From positions 1,612,001-1,676,000 of the forward strand of contig NZ_VOBC01000001.1 in assembly GCF_008369195.1 (NCBI RefSeq): a stretch of 64,000 nucleotides of DNA, given 5' to 3'. The position numbers and the translations under genes are program-made. Every line of letters starts with the position of its first letter. Within the stretch, counting starts at the first letter, position 1. The notes beneath the pieces are model-generated. The model was not told where the DNA came from. It saw nothing but the letters and a program-made list of their open reading frames with translations, and searched no databases. The DNA is from Sporosarcina sp. ANT_H38. GTDB lineage: Bacteria > Bacillota > Bacilli > Bacillales_A > Planococcaceae. Shown here in pieces: positions 1-7,636 of the stretch.

Positions 1-4
1 TATA

Positions 5-37
5 AAGAAGAGAGACGTACACTCTCTTCTTTTTTTG
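5..37 (+). terminator. Rho-independent terminator of a gene left of the window
   Basis: A 10-bp perfect stem (5-14 with 22-31) with a 7-nt loop runs into seven T residues on the plus strand. It would end a rightward transcript starting before the window. The other strand lacks a comparable T run. Confidence 0.8.
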
Positions 38-301
38 ATATGTTTTTTCAATTTTTCACACCTCAACTTAATTAATACGCTGCATCATATGAAAAATCCT
101 AATTTATTACAACGACGCGTATTTACCCTTAACCCCAGGCTGGGATAGGTGGATATAGCGCGAAACTTATATCATGATTCGAAAAGGTTGGTACATAAAG
201 ATATAGACACTACATTATTAAAGAATTTCATATCCGTGTTGAGCAGAATTCTATAACTAAGCTCCTTTTATCAATCATTTATTCGAGTAACCTATTTCCA
301 A

Positions 302-896
302 TAAAAAAGAAGAGAGGATAGTATGACTGCTCCCCCTCTTCTTCTCGAATATAATGATTAGGTTTTTATGTTACCTGACTACGTCCGACACCCGTAGTCC
401 AGATTAGGTATCAAGTTTTCATCGCGCCTAATCATCACCCTATTTCAAACTTCTGGATACCATAAACTTCGAGAACCAGGTTCTGAAACTATCCTGAATT
501 GCATTAGACTATCGTAACTTTCATTAGCTTGTCGCTAATGTTTTTGTAGGCTCGTTCATAGCGGGGTATCCAAAATATGCTTAGGAATGTCTAAAAATTA
601 ATCTTCTGGTGAATTCTGTTGTTCTTTTATTCCATGCTTAAACATTGCATTATTTCCTTGTCTTATCTATTATTACTATTTCATCATTTTAAGTAGGTTG
701 TAGGTTGAAGTTCGTATACAAACTCAGCGCAGGCGCCTTACTAGTGTCCAGCAACTGGACACCGGTTAGCTGAAGCCCTAAGACCGACAGCAAAGTAGCC
801 TAGCTTAGGGCGAGAGGCGTCCCCTTGACGCTGAGCGATATTCAATGGAATCATTCAATCAACCTACATAGATAAGTAGCTTCTATGTGGATTTCA
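302..896 (-). ncRNA. Candidate large structured non-coding RNA (about 595 nt, family not recognised)
   Basis: No convincing protein gene lies here, yet the minus strand has a sigma-A-like promoter (903-931), nested long-range complementarity and an intrinsic terminator (308-342). 5' domain: a 10-bp closing helix 868-859/708-699; inside it 7 bp 835-829/729-723, 5 bp 819-815/738-734, then two arms, 8 bp 811-804/782-775 and 8 bp 762-755/751-744 with a 3-nt loop. A 125-nt AT-rich linker follows. 3' domain: 8 bp 572-565/461-454 enclosing a hairpin 540-534/528-522; then 9 bp 435-427/362-354 enclosing 5 bp 410-406/376-372 and 7 bp 399-393/383-377 separated by a 6-nt bulge. I looked for the conserved cores of RNase P RNA (AGGAAAGTCC), tmRNA and 6S RNA and did not find them. 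The size is in the range of OLE or ROOL-type RNAs, but I cannot assign it. The two domains could also be separate elements. Pairing is seen in the sequence; function is unknown. Confidence 0.6.
308..342 (-). terminator. Intrinsic terminator of the candidate structured RNA
   Basis: A 10-bp stem on the minus strand (342-333 with 317-308, one G-U pair) with a 15-nt loop is followed by six T residues (308-303). The T run exists only on the minus strand, which fixes the direction of the transcript as right to left. Confidence 0.75.
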
Positions 897-902
897 TTGA
901 AC

Positions 903-931
903 ACTGTAGAAGCATGTTCACCAACTTGCAA
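903..931 (-). promoter_or_regulatory. Sigma-A-like promoter for the structured RNA
   Basis: Minus-strand TTGCAA (931-926) and TACAGT (908-903) are separated by exactly 17 nt. Transcription would start near 896 and run left into the folded region. The boxes lie between recU and its own probable -10, so the two divergent promoters are less than 70 bp apart. Confidence 0.5.
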
Positions 932-961
932 CTTTCCAAACCCTATTCCGTCCAATGGTTA

Positions 962-970
962 TGGTATGAT
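962..970 (+). promoter_or_regulatory. Extended -10 promoter for recU-ponA
   Basis: TGGTATGAT (962-970) is an extended -10 element of the TGnTATAAT type about 23 bp before the recU start. No good -35 box is seen at the right distance, as is usual for extended -10 promoters. Confidence 0.45.
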
Positions 971-992
971 ACTGAGATGCGAGGTGGTATCT

Positions 993-1628
993 ATGACAAT
1001 ACGCTATCCGAACGGCAAGAAATATGTACCCATTCAGAAAATAGGCATTCAAAAAAAAATCGATCTTTCATTCAGCAATCGGGGGAAATCTTTGGAAGAT
1101 GAATTGAATGAAACGAATGAGTTCTATTTGAGTCGTGGCATCGCTGTCATCCATAAGAAACCCGTGCCAATCCAAGTTGTAAACGTAAATTATCCGGCGA
1201 GAAGCGCCGCTGTCATAACAGAAGCTTATTTCCGGACACCGTCTACAACTGACTTTAACGGGGTATGGAAAGGTAAGTATATCGATTTCGAGGCAAAAGA
1301 AACGAAGAGTGAGACATCTTTTCCATTGCAAAATATTCATGACCATCAGGTGGAACATATGAAATCCGTGTCGGTGCAAGATGGAATCGTGTTCTTTATC
1401 GTGAAATTCACTTCGCTTGAACGTTACTTCATTGTCCCATATGAAAACTTCGAGAAATATTGGGAGAGAATGAAAACGGGCGGTAGAAAATCAATTACAC
1501 TTATAGAATTTGAGGCTATGGCCATGGAAATTTCACCAAGTTTCAATCCAAGACTCGATTATTTACAATCGGTGTCCACCATGTTAACTACATCTTACAA
1601 TGCAACTGAAAGGCAGGAAGAAGTATGA
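993..1628 (+). CDS. recU: Holliday junction resolvase RecU
   Basis: RecU cuts four-way junctions during homologous recombination and helps chromosome segregation in Firmicutes. The 211-residue product matches the usual length of about 206 and opens with the family signature MTIRYPNGK. The nuclease centre is visible as D87 in STTDFNG and the E100-A-K102 pair in DFEAKE. A longer frame opens at 885, but the ATG at 993 has GAGGTGG seven bases upstream and starts the protein exactly where RecU homologues start. It overlaps ponA by four bases (ATGA), so the two are translationally coupled, as is the recU-ponA pair in other Bacillales. Confidence 0.95.
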   Translation: MTIRYPNGKKYVPIQKIGIQKKIDLSFSNRGKSLEDELNETNEFYLSRGIAVIHKKPVPIQVVNVNYPARSAAVITEAYFRTPSTTDFNGVWKGKYIDFEAKETKSETSFPLQNIHDHQVEHMKSVSVQDGIVFFIVKFTSLERYFIVPYENFEKYWERMKTGGRKSITLIEFEAMAMEISPSFNPRLDYLQSVSTMLTTSYNATERQEEV

Positions 1629-4303
1629 GTGATAATATAAATTCAAGAGCTGCACGACGAAAAACAATTGAGGCAGAACGTACAAAGAAAAAGAGTAAAA
1701 AGACGAATAATGGTAAAAGTATCATTAAGAAGATAATTCTTGCAGTAGTTGCCATCGGTGTTGCAATTCTAATTGGTGGTGCAGGCCTATTCACTTTTTA
1801 TGCTAGTTCAGCACCTGATCTCGATGAAAACCTATTGAAAGACCCCTTATCTTCTGAATTTCTTGATATAAACGGCGATGTCTTTATGAAATCCGGCGTT
1901 GAAAAAAGAGAGTTTGTACCCTACGCTGACATACCAGACCTGATGCAAGATGCAATTCTTGCAACTGAAGACGTCCGCTTCTATTCCCACAAAGGGATGG
2001 ACTTCTGGCGACTAGGCGGTGCAGTTATTGCGAACTTCAGAAGTGGTTTCGGTTCACAGGGAGCGAGTACACTCACTCAACAGGTCATTAAAAACTCATT
2101 CCTATCAGACGAGAAAACGTTAAAAAGGAAAGCCCAAGAAGCCTGGCTCGCTTTCCAGCTCGAACGTAAGTATGAAAAAGAAGAAATTTTTGAAATGTAC
2201 TTCAATAAAATTTTGATGTCCGGAAGTAACTACGGATTCGGAACAGCTTCCAAATATTTCTATGGCAAAGATCTTAAGGAACTTGAACTACACGAAGTCG
2301 CTATGTTAGCAGGACTTCCGCAAAGTCCAAACGGTTACAATCCATACAAAAATCCAGCACGTGCTAAAAAACGACGCAATGTCGTTCTTGGGCTTATGTA
2401 CCAACATGACAAGATCACAAAAGCAGAAATGGAAGCGGCTCAGGCGATGCCAGTAACAGGTACGCTGCTCGCGGATGATAAAAGACAGGTTACGAATACA
2501 AAATATCCAGCTTATGTCGATCTCGTTTTATCAGAATTAGAAGAGGAAGGTATGTCACACTTGCTTTCTGAAGGCATAAAAATCCAAACGAATCTGGATC
2601 CTGCAGCTCAACAATCTGTTGAGAAAGCACTGAATACAGATGATTTATACGAATCAGCAGAAATGCAAGCAGGTATGACGGTCTTGGATACTAAAACCGG
2701 TGCAATCGTTGCAGTTGGTGGAGGACGTAATTATTCTGGAACTAACTGGAATTTTGCGACAGACCAAAAACGCCAACCCGGATCAGTTATTAAGCCGATT
2801 CTCTCTTACGGTCCAGCCATCGAGAATCTTAGCTGGTCAACTGGAAAAACAGTTGTAGATGAGCCTTACAACTATAAAGGGACAAATAAAGCCATTCAGA
2901 ACGTTGACGGAAAATACCAAGGTACAATGACAATTCGAGAAGCGTTATATAAATCTCGCAACATCCCTGCAGTTAAAGTATTTGAAGAAGTCGGAAGTGA
3001 GAAGGCAGGTGCTTTTGCGAAGGGGCTTGGACTTTCATATGATAAATTGTATTCTTCCGATTCACTTGGCGGAGGTGAAGACTTTTCTACACTAGAGATA
3101 GCTGGCGCCTATTCAGCATTCGGTAACGGTGGCATTTACACAGAACCGCACGCTATAAAGGAAATAGTTTTTAGAGATGGAAAAAAACGCAAAATGACAA
3201 AGGACCCTAAAACGGTCATGAAAGATTCTACAGCTTATATGGTAACGGATATTTTAAGAGATGTATTAACCTCTGGTACAGGAACGAAAGCAAATATTGC
3301 TGGTCTAGATATTGCTGGAAAAACCGGGACCACAAACTATTCATCTGAAACAATTTCGAAGAACGGCCTGAAAAATTCAGATGTTCCTGATACATGGTTT
3401 GCCGGATATACAACTGATTATACAATTGCCACATGGGGTGGTTATGAGACAAATGCAACACCTATCACCACATTCGATAAAGGAAGATATGTCCCTCAGA
3501 ATCTGTTCAACATGGTTATGAGTGATATTTCTGCCGGAAAAGATACCGCTCAATTTCAAAAACCTGGCTCCGTCGAGGAAGCCACAATTGAATACGGTTC
3601 AAATCCACTCGTTCTTGCTAGTCGAACGACACCAAGTAATAAGAAGCGCACAGAACTATTCGTCAGAGGAACTGCTCCCACAGAGGTCGCTGAAGAAGAG
3701 ATTATTGAACTTGATGCACCTAATGGTTTGACTGCCCAATATAATGCGGAAACGAGTTCTATTGGTTTAAACTGGTCCCATAATGCTCCAGTTTCTGAAG
3801 CTATTGCAGGCGATGTAGAGTTCACGGTGTTAGTGGGCGCTGATGGCGGTGAATTGCAAGAAATGACAACAACGACAGACACGACAGTCACTTTCGAAGG
3901 AGCCGAAGCAGGCCGGACATATACGTTCTCCGTCATTGCAAAGCTTGAATACCTAGAAAGCAGTCCAGCAACAACAACAGTCCAAATTGAAGAAGTTATC
4001 GAAGAAGTCCCTGAACCTGAAGAAGGAATTGAAACCGAAAATCCTGAAGACGGAGACTGGAACGATGGCAATAATGGTAATAACGGAAATAACGGAAACG
4101 ACGGTAACAATGGTAATAACGGAAACGATGGTAACAATGGTAATAACGGAAACAATGGTAATGATGGAAACAATGGCAACGACGGAAACGATGGGAATGA
4201 TGGTACTAATCCAGATGATGGCACCGATACTACGGTTCCAACAGAACCAGGTACCGGAACAGACGGGTCCACCACTGAAGATGGTACTGGTGGCCCCCCG
4301 TAA
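1625..4303 (+). CDS. ponA: Class A penicillin-binding protein 1A/1B with Gly-X-X tail
   Basis: This bifunctional enzyme polymerises glycan strands and cross-links stem peptides in the cell wall. It has a basic cytoplasmic start, one membrane segment (about residues 35-60), a glycosyltransferase family 51 domain with catalytic E115 in ATEDVRFY and the QGASTLTQQ motif, and a transpeptidase domain with SVIK (serine near 387), SRN (near 444) and KTGTT (near 565). A fibronectin type III-like domain (about 695-790) follows. The last 80 or so residues are an acidic stretch and then strict Gly-X-X repeats made of N and D. The total of 892 residues is close to the B. subtilis PonA length. A strong terminator follows the stop codon. 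Confidence 0.96.
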   Translation: MSDNINSRAARRKTIEAERTKKKSKKTNNGKSIIKKIILAVVAIGVAILIGGAGLFTFYASSAPDLDENLLKDPLSSEFLDINGDVFMKSGVEKREFVPYADIPDLMQDAILATEDVRFYSHKGMDFWRLGGAVIANFRSGFGSQGASTLTQQVIKNSFLSDEKTLKRKAQEAWLAFQLERKYEKEEIFEMYFNKILMSGSNYGFGTASKYFYGKDLKELELHEVAMLAGLPQSPNGYNPYKNPARAKKRRNVVLGLMYQHDKITKAEMEAAQAMPVTGTLLADDKRQVTNTKYPAYVDLVLSELEEEGMSHLLSEGIKIQTNLDPAAQQSVEKALNTDDLYESAEMQAGMTVLDTKTGAIVAVGGGRNYSGTNWNFATDQKRQPGSVIKPILSYGPAIENLSWSTGKTVVDEPYNYKGTNKAIQNVDGKYQGTMTIREALYKSRNIPAVKVFEEVGSEKAGAFAKGLGLSYDKLYSSDSLGGGEDFSTLEIAGAYSAFGNGGIYTEPHAIKEIVFRDGKKRKMTKDPKTVMKDSTAYMVTDILRDVLTSGTGTKANIAGLDIAGKTGTTNYSSETISKNGLKNSDVPDTWFAGYTTDYTIATWGGYETNATPITTFDKGRYVPQNLFNMVMSDISAGKDTAQFQKPGSVEEATIEYGSNPLVLASRTTPSNKKRTELFVRGTAPTEVAEEEIIELDAPNGLTAQYNAETSSIGLNWSHNAPVSEAIAGDVEFTVLVGADGGELQEMTTTTDTTVTFEGAEAGRTYTFSVIAKLEYLESSPATTTVQIEEVIEEVPEPEEGIETENPEDGDWNDGNNGNNGNNGNDGNNGNNGNDGNNGNNGNNGNDGNNGNDGNDGNDGTNPDDGTDTTVPTEPGTGTDGSTTEDGTGGPP

Positions 4304-4322
4304 CTCCCCTTTCCAAAATCTA

Positions 4323-4371
4323 AAAAGAAGAACCCCGAATGCCTATAGGCATTCGGGGTTCTTCTTTTTTA
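4323..4371 (+). terminator. Terminator of recU-ponA
   Basis: A perfect 20-bp stem with a 4-nt loop is followed by a T run. It is the strongest terminator in the window. On the other strand the flanking A run could also end the leftward ypoC transcript. Confidence 0.9.
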
Positions 4372-4379
4372 TAATGTTT

Positions 4380-4505
4380 AGCTCCAGACGCTTTTCATTG
4401 TTCATGTTCCAGCGCCTAACCACTCGCGTTGCTACAGTCTTGCTGATAAAAGCAAAGAATTTTTAACTTCAAGGCTTCTGTGAGGAGTGGTACAGGCGCA
4501 TAGAC
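4380..4505. repeat. Degenerate Bacillales-type intergenic repeat remnant
   Basis: The convergent gap between ponA and ypoC contains fragments such as CTCCAGACGC, TTCCAGCGCCTAACC and CAGGCGCAT. These look like decayed copies of a GC-rich intergenic element whose best copy here is at 45873-45992. No open frame or clear fold was seen. Confidence 0.35.
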
Positions 4506-4508
4506 TTA

Positions 4509-4856
4509 TCATTTCCTCTGTATCGAAAGTCTTGCAACTTTCTTTTTTGTTTCTGTAAAGAGTGCATCTAGTTGAATATGAGCGTAATGACTTGATATTT
4601 TATCTTTCACAAATTGGAAACGTTCATCGCCGTTTAATGGAAGCAATATATAAACAACCTTGTTTTTACGGTCATCTAACACTTTACCACCTTGCTCAAG
4701 TAACTCACTATAATTCTCAATTGCCATATTCATCAACTCGACTGCTTGAATGTCATTTTGGCTATATAAAGCTTCAATCTGTTCACGCACTGTTTCCCAT
4801 TGCTTAAAATAGGGTGCCAGTAACTCCTTATTAATACGGTTCGATTCACTAGGCAT
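4509..4856 (-). CDS. ypoC: YpoC family protein
   Basis: This is a 115-residue soluble, helix-rich, charged protein of unknown function. It is named from its place directly after nth, its size and its resemblance to B. subtilis YpoC; no catalytic motif is visible. It overlaps the end of nth by eight bases, so the pair is probably co-translated from the dnaD-nth-ypoC operon. The family is restricted to Bacillales. Assignment rests mainly on synteny. Confidence 0.75.
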   Translation of the reverse strand: MPSESNRINKELLAPYFKQWETVREQIEALYSQNDIQAVELMNMAIENYSELLEQGGKVLDDRKNKVVYILLPLNGDERFQFVKDKISSHYAHIQLDALFTETKKKVARLSIQRK

Positions 4857-5499
4857 TTGCTTTCATCCTTTTCTTCCCTTCCCTGCACAAAGGCAGGAGT
4901 GGACACACAGTACATCCAGGATTTTGCGCTTTGCAGTGGTACCTCCCGAAAAAAATGATTTGGTGATGAGTATCTGTCCATTTTTCCATTGGTGTCCAGC
5001 GCATAATTTTCTCTTCAACAGCTAGAACTGAATCTTTCCACCTGTTCATACCAAGTCGCTTCGATACACGTTCTAGATGTGTATCTATGGCAATGGCAGG
5101 TATGCCAAATGCATTCGATACGACAACGTTCGCTGTTTTTCGTCCTACGCCCGGCAAAGTCATCATGACGTCCCGATTAGCAGGTACTTCCCCGCCATAG
5201 TTATCAATAAGCATTTGACTTAGGGCTTGAATATTTTTTGCCTTATTGCGGAATAATCCAATCGATCTGATATCCGCCTGTAATTCTTCGATATCAACCG
5301 CCAAATAATCTTCAGGCGTTTTATATTTTTTAAACAGCTCCGCCGTCACCCGATTAACGAGAACATCCGTACATTGGGCAGAAAGCAACGTTGCAATTGT
5401 CAATTCAAAAGGATTGTCATGCACGAGTTCACAATGTGCATCCGGGAACATTTCACCGAATTGTTCGAGGCAAAATTCCCATTGTTTTTTTGTCAGCAT
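4849..5499 (-). CDS. nth: Endonuclease III (DNA glycosylase/AP lyase)
   Basis: Nth removes oxidised pyrimidines and nicks the abasic site in base excision repair. The 216-residue protein has the helix-hairpin-helix LPGVGRKTANVV with catalytic K121, the active-site aspartate D139 in AIDTH, and a C-terminal 4Fe-4S loop with cysteines 189, 196, 199 and 205 in the C-x6-C-x2-C-x5-C spacing of the family. The ATG at 5499 is preceded by GGGAG. It lies 10 bases after dnaD, the order found in B. subtilis. Confidence 0.96.
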   Translation of the reverse strand: MLTKKQWEFCLEQFGEMFPDAHCELVHDNPFELTIATLLSAQCTDVLVNRVTAELFKKYKTPEDYLAVDIEELQADIRSIGLFRNKAKNIQALSQMLIDNYGGEVPANRDVMMTLPGVGRKTANVVVSNAFGIPAIAIDTHLERVSKRLGMNRWKDSVLAVEEKIMRWTPMEKWTDTHHQIIFFGRYHCKAQNPGCTVCPLLPLCREGKKRMKANA

Positions 5500-5509
5500 T
5501 TACTCCCAC

Positions 5510-6223
5510 CTAATCCCGTTCTTCCAACCAGTTATAGAAAGGTACACGTTTTACCGAAACAGTGTTTTCTGGTTGCTGTGACGGCCGTGTTCCTACTGTC
5601 CTGAATGACTTTGTTTGACGTTCAACATCAGACAAGGTCTTAACATTTTTCTTTTTCCACTCAAAAAGAATCCGATCTATATATCGGAGACTTAATTTTT
5701 GTGCGATGACAGCTTCTTTTAATGCTGCACGGATAATTTCGACTGTATGCCCATCATCATCAAGCCACATCGTAATTGATTCGCATTCCATTGGTGACAG
5801 GAATCGTCCAAATTCTTGTTCGAACAGCGAAAAAATTTCCCCTTCCGCGTTCTTATTGGTCACATCCTCAGCCTCGTTCGTTGCGAACGCAATATGGTCT
5901 ACTAATCGATCCCACAAAGGTTGCAATGAAAAGGTTTCATGTAACACTCCTTTTTGATCTTCACTTTGGCCAATTCGGAGTAGACCGTGTTGCATTAAAC
6001 GTTGTAAAATCATGGATATTTCATTCTCCGTCAAATCCATCCGTCTTGTAAACTCATTGGGAGTCGGAAAATGATTGCCCTCGGATTTGAATGCCGTCAT
6101 TTGCATAATCAGCATTGCATCCAAATCTTTTATTCCAAGACTTTTATAATTGTGAAAAAAGAGCTGGGAAATGTTAACATTCCCCTGCTCAATCCAAATT
6201 CGGAGCCGTTCTTCGTGTTGCAT
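5510..6223 (-). CDS. dnaD: DNA replication initiation protein DnaD
   Basis: DnaD remodels DNA and, with DnaB and DnaI, loads the replicative helicase at oriC and at restart sites in Firmicutes. The 237-residue protein has an N-terminal winged-helix oligomerisation domain (about 1-110) and a C-terminal DnaB/DnaD domain (about 130-200) ending with the conserved YIDRILFEW segment that contacts DNA. GGAG sits seven bases before the ATG. It heads the dnaD-nth-ypoC group 28 bases after asnS. Confidence 0.95.
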   Translation of the reverse strand: MQHEERLRIWIEQGNVNISQLFFHNYKSLGIKDLDAMLIMQMTAFKSEGNHFPTPNEFTRRMDLTENEISMILQRLMQHGLLRIGQSEDQKGVLHETFSLQPLWDRLVDHIAFATNEAEDVTNKNAEGEIFSLFEQEFGRFLSPMECESITMWLDDDGHTVEIIRAALKEAVIAQKLSLRYIDRILFEWKKKNVKTLSDVERQTKSFRTVGTRPSQQPENTVSVKRVPFYNWLEERD

Positions 6224-6251
6224 GTCCGAACTCCTCTCTTCTATTAAGGTA

Positions 6252-7547
6252 TTAAGGGTACAATCTGTTCAAAAGACGTGGGAACGGAATCGTTTCGCGC
6301 ACGTGTTCTACGCCGGAAATCCAAGCAACCGTACGTTCAAGTCCTAGTCCAAATCCAGAATGCGGTACTGCCCCGTATTTACTAAGGTCCAAATACCATT
6401 CATAAGCAGACTCATCAAGGTTATGCTCTTTGATTCGTTGTTTCATCAGCTCATAGTCATGAACACGTTCAGATCCACCGATGATCTCTCCATACCCTTC
6501 AGGAGCGATCAAATCGGCACACAAGACAACGTCGTCCCTTGTAGGATGCGGTTGCATATAGAACGGTTTGATGCCGATTGGATAATGCGTGATGAATACT
6601 GGCATATCATAACTTTCAGCAATTGCCGTTTCATGAGGAGCTCCAAAATCTTCTCCCCATTTAATGTCATCAAAACCGTTGTCGTTCAGGAATTTGATAG
6701 CATCATCGTAAGAAATACGCGGGAATGGTGCTTGAATTTTTTCAAGCTTAGACAAATCACGATCAAGTCTTTCTAGTTCAATTGGACAGTTTTGCAGCAC
6801 TGATTGAACAACATGCGTCACATACTGTTCCTGTACGACCAAGCTTTCTTCAAACTCAACGAAAGCCATTTCCGGTTCAATCATCCAAAACTCAATCAAG
6901 TGACGGCGAGTTTTGGATTTTTCCGCACGGAATGTCGGCCCGAATGAAAACACTTTTCCAAGTGCCATTGCTGCAGCTTCCATGTAAAGCTGACCTGATT
7001 GTGAAAGGAATGCGTCCTCATCAAAATATTTCGTTTTAAATAGTTCAGATGTCCCTTCCGGTGAAGAACCTGTCAATATGGGAGGATCTACTTTAACGAA
7101 TCCATTCATGTGGAAAAACTCATACGTTGCACGAATTACTTCGTCGCGGATTTTCATAACAGCATGCTGTTTACGTGACCGGAGCCACAGATGGCGGTGG
7201 TCCATCAAAAACTCTGTTCCGTGTTCTTTCGGTGTAATTGGATAATCGACTGCTTCACTGATGACTTCAATGTCTTTCACTTGTAGTTCATAACCAAATG
7301 TCGACCGCTCATCTACCGTAACTTCCGCAGTAATATAAAGTGAGCTTTCTTGTGTCATTGATTTTGCTTTCGCAAAAATATCTTCACCAACAACTTCTTT
7401 GACTACGACTCCTTGGACGAATCCTGAACCGTCACGTAGCTGTAGAAAAGCAATTTTTCCGCTAGAACGTTTATTGGCGAGCCATCCACCGATACGAACT
7501 GTTTCGCCAGCGTGGTTTGGCATTTCATGTATCATGATTGTTTTCAT
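6252..7547 (-). CDS. asnS: Asparagine-tRNA ligase
   Basis: AsnS charges tRNA-Asn with asparagine in the cytoplasm. The 431-residue class II synthetase starts with an OB-fold anticodon-binding domain (about 1-105, with [13 protein letters not shown]) and then the catalytic core with motif 2 [11 protein letters not shown] and motif 3 [12 protein letters not shown]. Length agrees with the B. subtilis enzyme (430). The ATG is preceded by GGAGG. The 89 bases between it and aspB are too short for a T-box leader and none is seen. Confidence 0.96.
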   Translation of the reverse strand: MKTIMIHEMPNHAGETVRIGGWLANKRSSGKIAFLQLRDGSGFVQGVVVKEVVGEDIFAKAKSMTQESSLYITAEVTVDERSTFGYELQVKDIEVISEAVDYPITPKEHGTEFLMDHRHLWLRSRKQHAVMKIRDEVIRATYEFFHMNGFVKVDPPILTGSSPEGTSELFKTKYFDEDAFLSQSGQLYMEAAAMALGKVFSFGPTFRAEKSKTRRHLIEFWMIEPEMAFVEFEESLVVQEQYVTHVVQSVLQNCPIELERLDRDLSKLEKIQAPFPRISYDDAIKFLNDNGFDDIKWGEDFGAPHETAIAESYDMPVFITHYPIGIKPFYMQPHPTRDDVVLCADLIAPEGYGEIIGGSERVHDYELMKQRIKEHNLDESAYEWYLDLSKYGAVPHSGFGLGLERTVAWISGVEHVRETIPFPRLLNRLYP

Positions 7548-7607
7548 AGTAACCTCCGAAAGTTAAAAAATCTATTTTTTTTAAGACATGAAAGTATAAT
7601 TTTTTCA

Positions 7608-7636
7608 ACTGGAATGTCCAGACTCCAGCGCTCCAC
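7608..7636. repeat. Short fragment of intergenic repeat
   Basis: The aspB-asnS gap contains AATGTCCAGACTCCAGCGCT, which resembles the core of the degenerate intergenic element seen elsewhere in this window. It is too short to classify with confidence. Confidence 0.25.

Noticed and set aside
172..213. Group I intron core
   Set aside because: AAAGATATAGAC at about 197 resembles the S element, but no matching R, P and Q elements or splice context were found.
300..880. RNase P RNA, tmRNA or 6S RNA
   Set aside because: rnpB lies near recU in some Firmicutes, so I checked both strands, but the invariant AGGAAAGTCC and matching P4 strand are absent, as are a tRNA-like end and the 6S bubble.
885..992. 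36-codon N-terminal extension of RecU
   Set aside because: It precedes the conserved MTIRYPNG start, has no ribosome-binding site of its own and covers the promoter region.
3556..4275. 239-codon minus-strand frame opposite the ponA tail
   Set aside because: It is rich in P, S, L and F because it is the complement of the N/D/G repeat; no ribosome-binding site, and ponA is certain on the other strand.
7548..7636. T-box leader for asnS
   Set aside because: Only 89 bases lie between aspB and asnS; there is no room for the specifier stem and T-box, and no TGGNACCGCG-like sequence.
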